A stretch of 64,000 nucleotides of DNA from UBA1723 sp045629285. GTDB taxonomy: Bacteria > Bacteroidota > Bacteroidia > Bacteroidales > Paludibacteraceae. Location: NCBI GenBank assembly GCA_045629285.1, contig JAZQQY010000029.1, positions 62,001 to 126,000 of the forward strand, written 5' to 3'. The notes below the pieces were generated by a model. That model searched no databases. It was not told the DNA's origin and saw only the letters and a list, made by a program, of their open reading frames with translations. Made by a program: the position numbers and the translations under genes. Of this stretch, positions 63,034 through 64,000 are shown one piece after another (positions within the stretch are counted from its first letter, which is position 1; every line of letters starts with the position of its first letter).

Positions 63034-63231
63034 ATGGTTAACGTAGAATTGAGGGTATATCCAAAGTTCGGTAAAGTCTGGACAAAGCGTATGCCGCTTA
63101 CAGACGACGGAGTGGTTGAACTACAAAGACTTCAAGCAGACGCATGTAAAGTGATGGTTTGCGGACTCTTAGGAGCCAAAGCTGATGATGTCAGCATGGT
63201 GGAAGTGAAGAGAATGATGAATGACGAGTAG
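63034..63231 (+). CDS. small protein of unknown function
   Basis: The product has 65 residues, soluble, with no signal peptide or recognised motif: short strands (VNVELRVYPKFGKVWTKRM) then helix (LTDDGVVELQRLQADACKVMVCGLL) and a charged tail. It has a consensus promoter and a terminator, so it is a real single-gene unit. It sits downstream of dnaX. Family not recognised. Confidence 0.72.
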   Translation: MVNVELRVYPKFGKVWTKRMPLTDDGVVELQRLQADACKVMVCGLLGAKADDVSMVEVKRMMNDE

Positions 63232-63256
63232 GATAAACTTATCATACGGCAAATAG

Positions 63257-63284
63257 AAAGGGACTCAAAACGAGCCCCTTTTTT
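63257..63284 (+). terminator. terminator after 63034-63231
   Basis: AAAGGGaCTC (63257-63266) pairs with GAGcCCCTTT (63272-63281), one A-C mismatch, loop AAAAC, then T run. It is 25 bp past the stop and also lies between convergent genes. Confidence 0.85.
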
Positions 63285-63297
63285 ATTGGATAACGAA

Positions 63298-63573
63298 TTA
63301 TAGATCCCTATATTTCTTCACAACCTCAAACGCCTTGTTGATCTCCTGTGTCTTCAAAGTTGCAGCATTAACAGCCTCAGCACCCTTATTAGCCACAAGA
63401 TCCGGATGGTTTATACGCAAAAGATTTCGTTTGGTTGCCTTAATTCCAGCCTTTGTCAACGTATAGGAAATGCCAAGTACTTCGTATGCCTTCTTTAGTT
63501 CATACGGCAGCTGCAGTACGGATTGTGCCGACTGATCTGCGCCATTGTCTTCCCTATCCGCTTTCACAGTCAT
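63298..63573 (-). CDS. small J-domain protein
   Basis: The product has 91 residues. A disordered acidic N-terminus (ADREDNGADQSAQS) precedes a compact J domain (~25-91): YEVLGISYTLTKAGIKATKR, the HPD motif in RINHPDLVANKG, and NKAFEVVKKYR. It would stimulate an Hsp70 partner. No membrane segment of its own, but it begins 9 bp after the stop of a frameshifted small membrane protein on the same strand (63583-63899). Confidence 0.8.
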   Translation of the reverse strand: MTVKADREDNGADQSAQSVLQLPYELKKAYEVLGISYTLTKAGIKATKRNLLRINHPDLVANKGAEAVNAATLKTQEINKAFEVVKKYRDL

Positions 63574-63582
63574 AGCAAAGAG

Positions 63583-63899
63583 TCACAATGCAATATCTAT
63601 ATAATGATACTTTTTAGAACAAACAAATCGCTCCTTACCATAAGAATCAAAACATTCCTTGTATATATAATAATACTTCAGATAATAGTAGCGTTTTTTT
63701 AACTCAGGAATATAAATTAATCCTATTATCGATAAAAATAACAACAAAACTGAGGGATAAAAAATATAATTAAAAATTCTATCGGCAATACATATAAAGA
63801 AACAAATATAGAAATAAGTAAAAGATTAGAAATACAATCAAAAAACATATCCCATTCTTTCTCATCTCCCATATAATATGAAACATTATTTTTTCCCAT
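63583..63899 (-). pseudogene. two-helix small membrane protein interrupted by a -1 frameshift
   Basis: Two overlapping minus-strand frames look like one protein. Frame A starts at ATG 63899 (MGKNNVSYYMGDEKEWDMF, then hydrophobic LLLISIFVSLYVLPIEFLII). Frame B (VLLLFLSIIGLIYIPELKKR ... YKECFDSYGKERF ... YIDIAL) ends at TGA 63583-63585, with no ATG of its own. Adding one base in the T6 run (A6 on the plus strand, near 63755-63765) joins them into a 105-residue protein with two membrane helices. Total length is consistent with exactly one missing base. It could be a sequencing error, real inactivation or programmed slippage. A -7 box lies at 63929-63936. Confidence 0.45.
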
Positions 63900-63928
63900 A
63901 AAGCATAAAGATAGGAGTCATAACATTT

Positions 63929-63936
63929 CAAAATTA
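63929..63936 (-). promoter_or_regulatory. -7 element for small membrane/J-domain operon
   Basis: Minus strand TAATTTTG, full match to TAnnTTTG, 30 bp upstream of ATG 63899. The -33 region lacks a clear TTG. The remaining bases to 64000 show no feature. Confidence 0.45.
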
Positions 63937-64000
63937 GTAAAATTCATCTAAAAATGAGAAGAAACATGATCATCTGAGCAGTTTTCCAAAAAAAGTGAGG

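Noticed and set aside
1..64000. CRISPR array, prophage, insertion sequence or rRNA
   Set aside because: No regularly spaced direct repeats with unique spacers, no transposase or phage structural genes and no rRNA sequence were seen.

Overview
This window looks like the chromosome of a Bacteroidales bacterium, most likely a gut or rumen Prevotella-like organism; this is inferred from gene content, not from a marker gene. The signs are a complete Na+-pumping nqrABCDEF operon, type IX secretion (T9SS) C-terminal sorting domains, many secreted plant- and glucan-degrading enzymes, a TonB-dependent receptor with a carboxypeptidase-regulatory-like domain, a cytosolic glycogen cluster (GH133, GT4, GH57, GH13), and repeated promoters of the Bacteroidetes type (TTG, about 20 bp, then TAnnTTTG). 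Composition is AT-rich, and Shine-Dalgarno sequences are rare.

Layout. 1-5513 (minus): a very large alpha-2-macroglobulin-like lipoprotein with a thioester motif, cut by the window edge. 5764-14587 (minus): a DUF4015 lipoprotein, a membrane protein with two tandem J domains, a secreted beta-domain protein, a pectin methylesterase and an M6 metalloprotease. 15162-17726 (plus): a DUF2130 coiled-coil protein and an outer-membrane beta-barrel. 17793-21414 (minus): a second M6 protease followed by a GH16 glucanase. 21424-22600: no intact gene, but a candidate small RNA and two gene remnants (an ATPase C-terminus and an internal rtcB fragment). 22603-28859: a restriction/defence island (HNH nuclease, secreted TonB-C-domain protein, EVE-containing McrB, McrC, and a divergent PUA/EVE-like small protein). 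29128-36850: a glycan-binding-type secreted protein and nqrABCDEF. 36976-44507: an MBL-fold hydrolase, secreted proteins including a GH5 endoglucanase with T9SS tail, and a coupled pair (T9SS-tail protein and a Cthe_2159-like carbohydrate-binding protein). 44823-51698 (mostly plus): glycyl-tRNA synthetase, a beta-barrel, a YD-repeat lipoprotein, a TonB receptor with HMA-domain partner, and an N-acetylglucosamine-kinase-like ATPase. 51844-56476: the glycogen operon. 56612-60987: a MarR regulator, an 830-bp gap with structured RNA signals, tRNA-Leu(UAG), a FISUMP-like pair and a GH13 amylase. 61099-62834: dnaX in two frames joined at an A10 run. 63034-63899: a small conserved-looking protein and, on the minus strand, a J-domain protein preceded by a frameshifted small membrane protein.

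How the genes fit together: the secreted enzymes (pectinesterase, GH16, GH5, M6 proteases) attack plant or microbial glycans and proteins outside the cell; sugars can be stored and remobilised as glycogen by the cytosolic GH133/GT4/GH57/GH13 set; NQR couples NADH oxidation to Na+ export. The most unusual items are the dnaX frameshift site, two structured intergenic RNA candidates sharing an almost identical promoter start, a pair of copied terminators whose loops are inverted relative to each other, and the McrBC island lying on an rtcB remnant.
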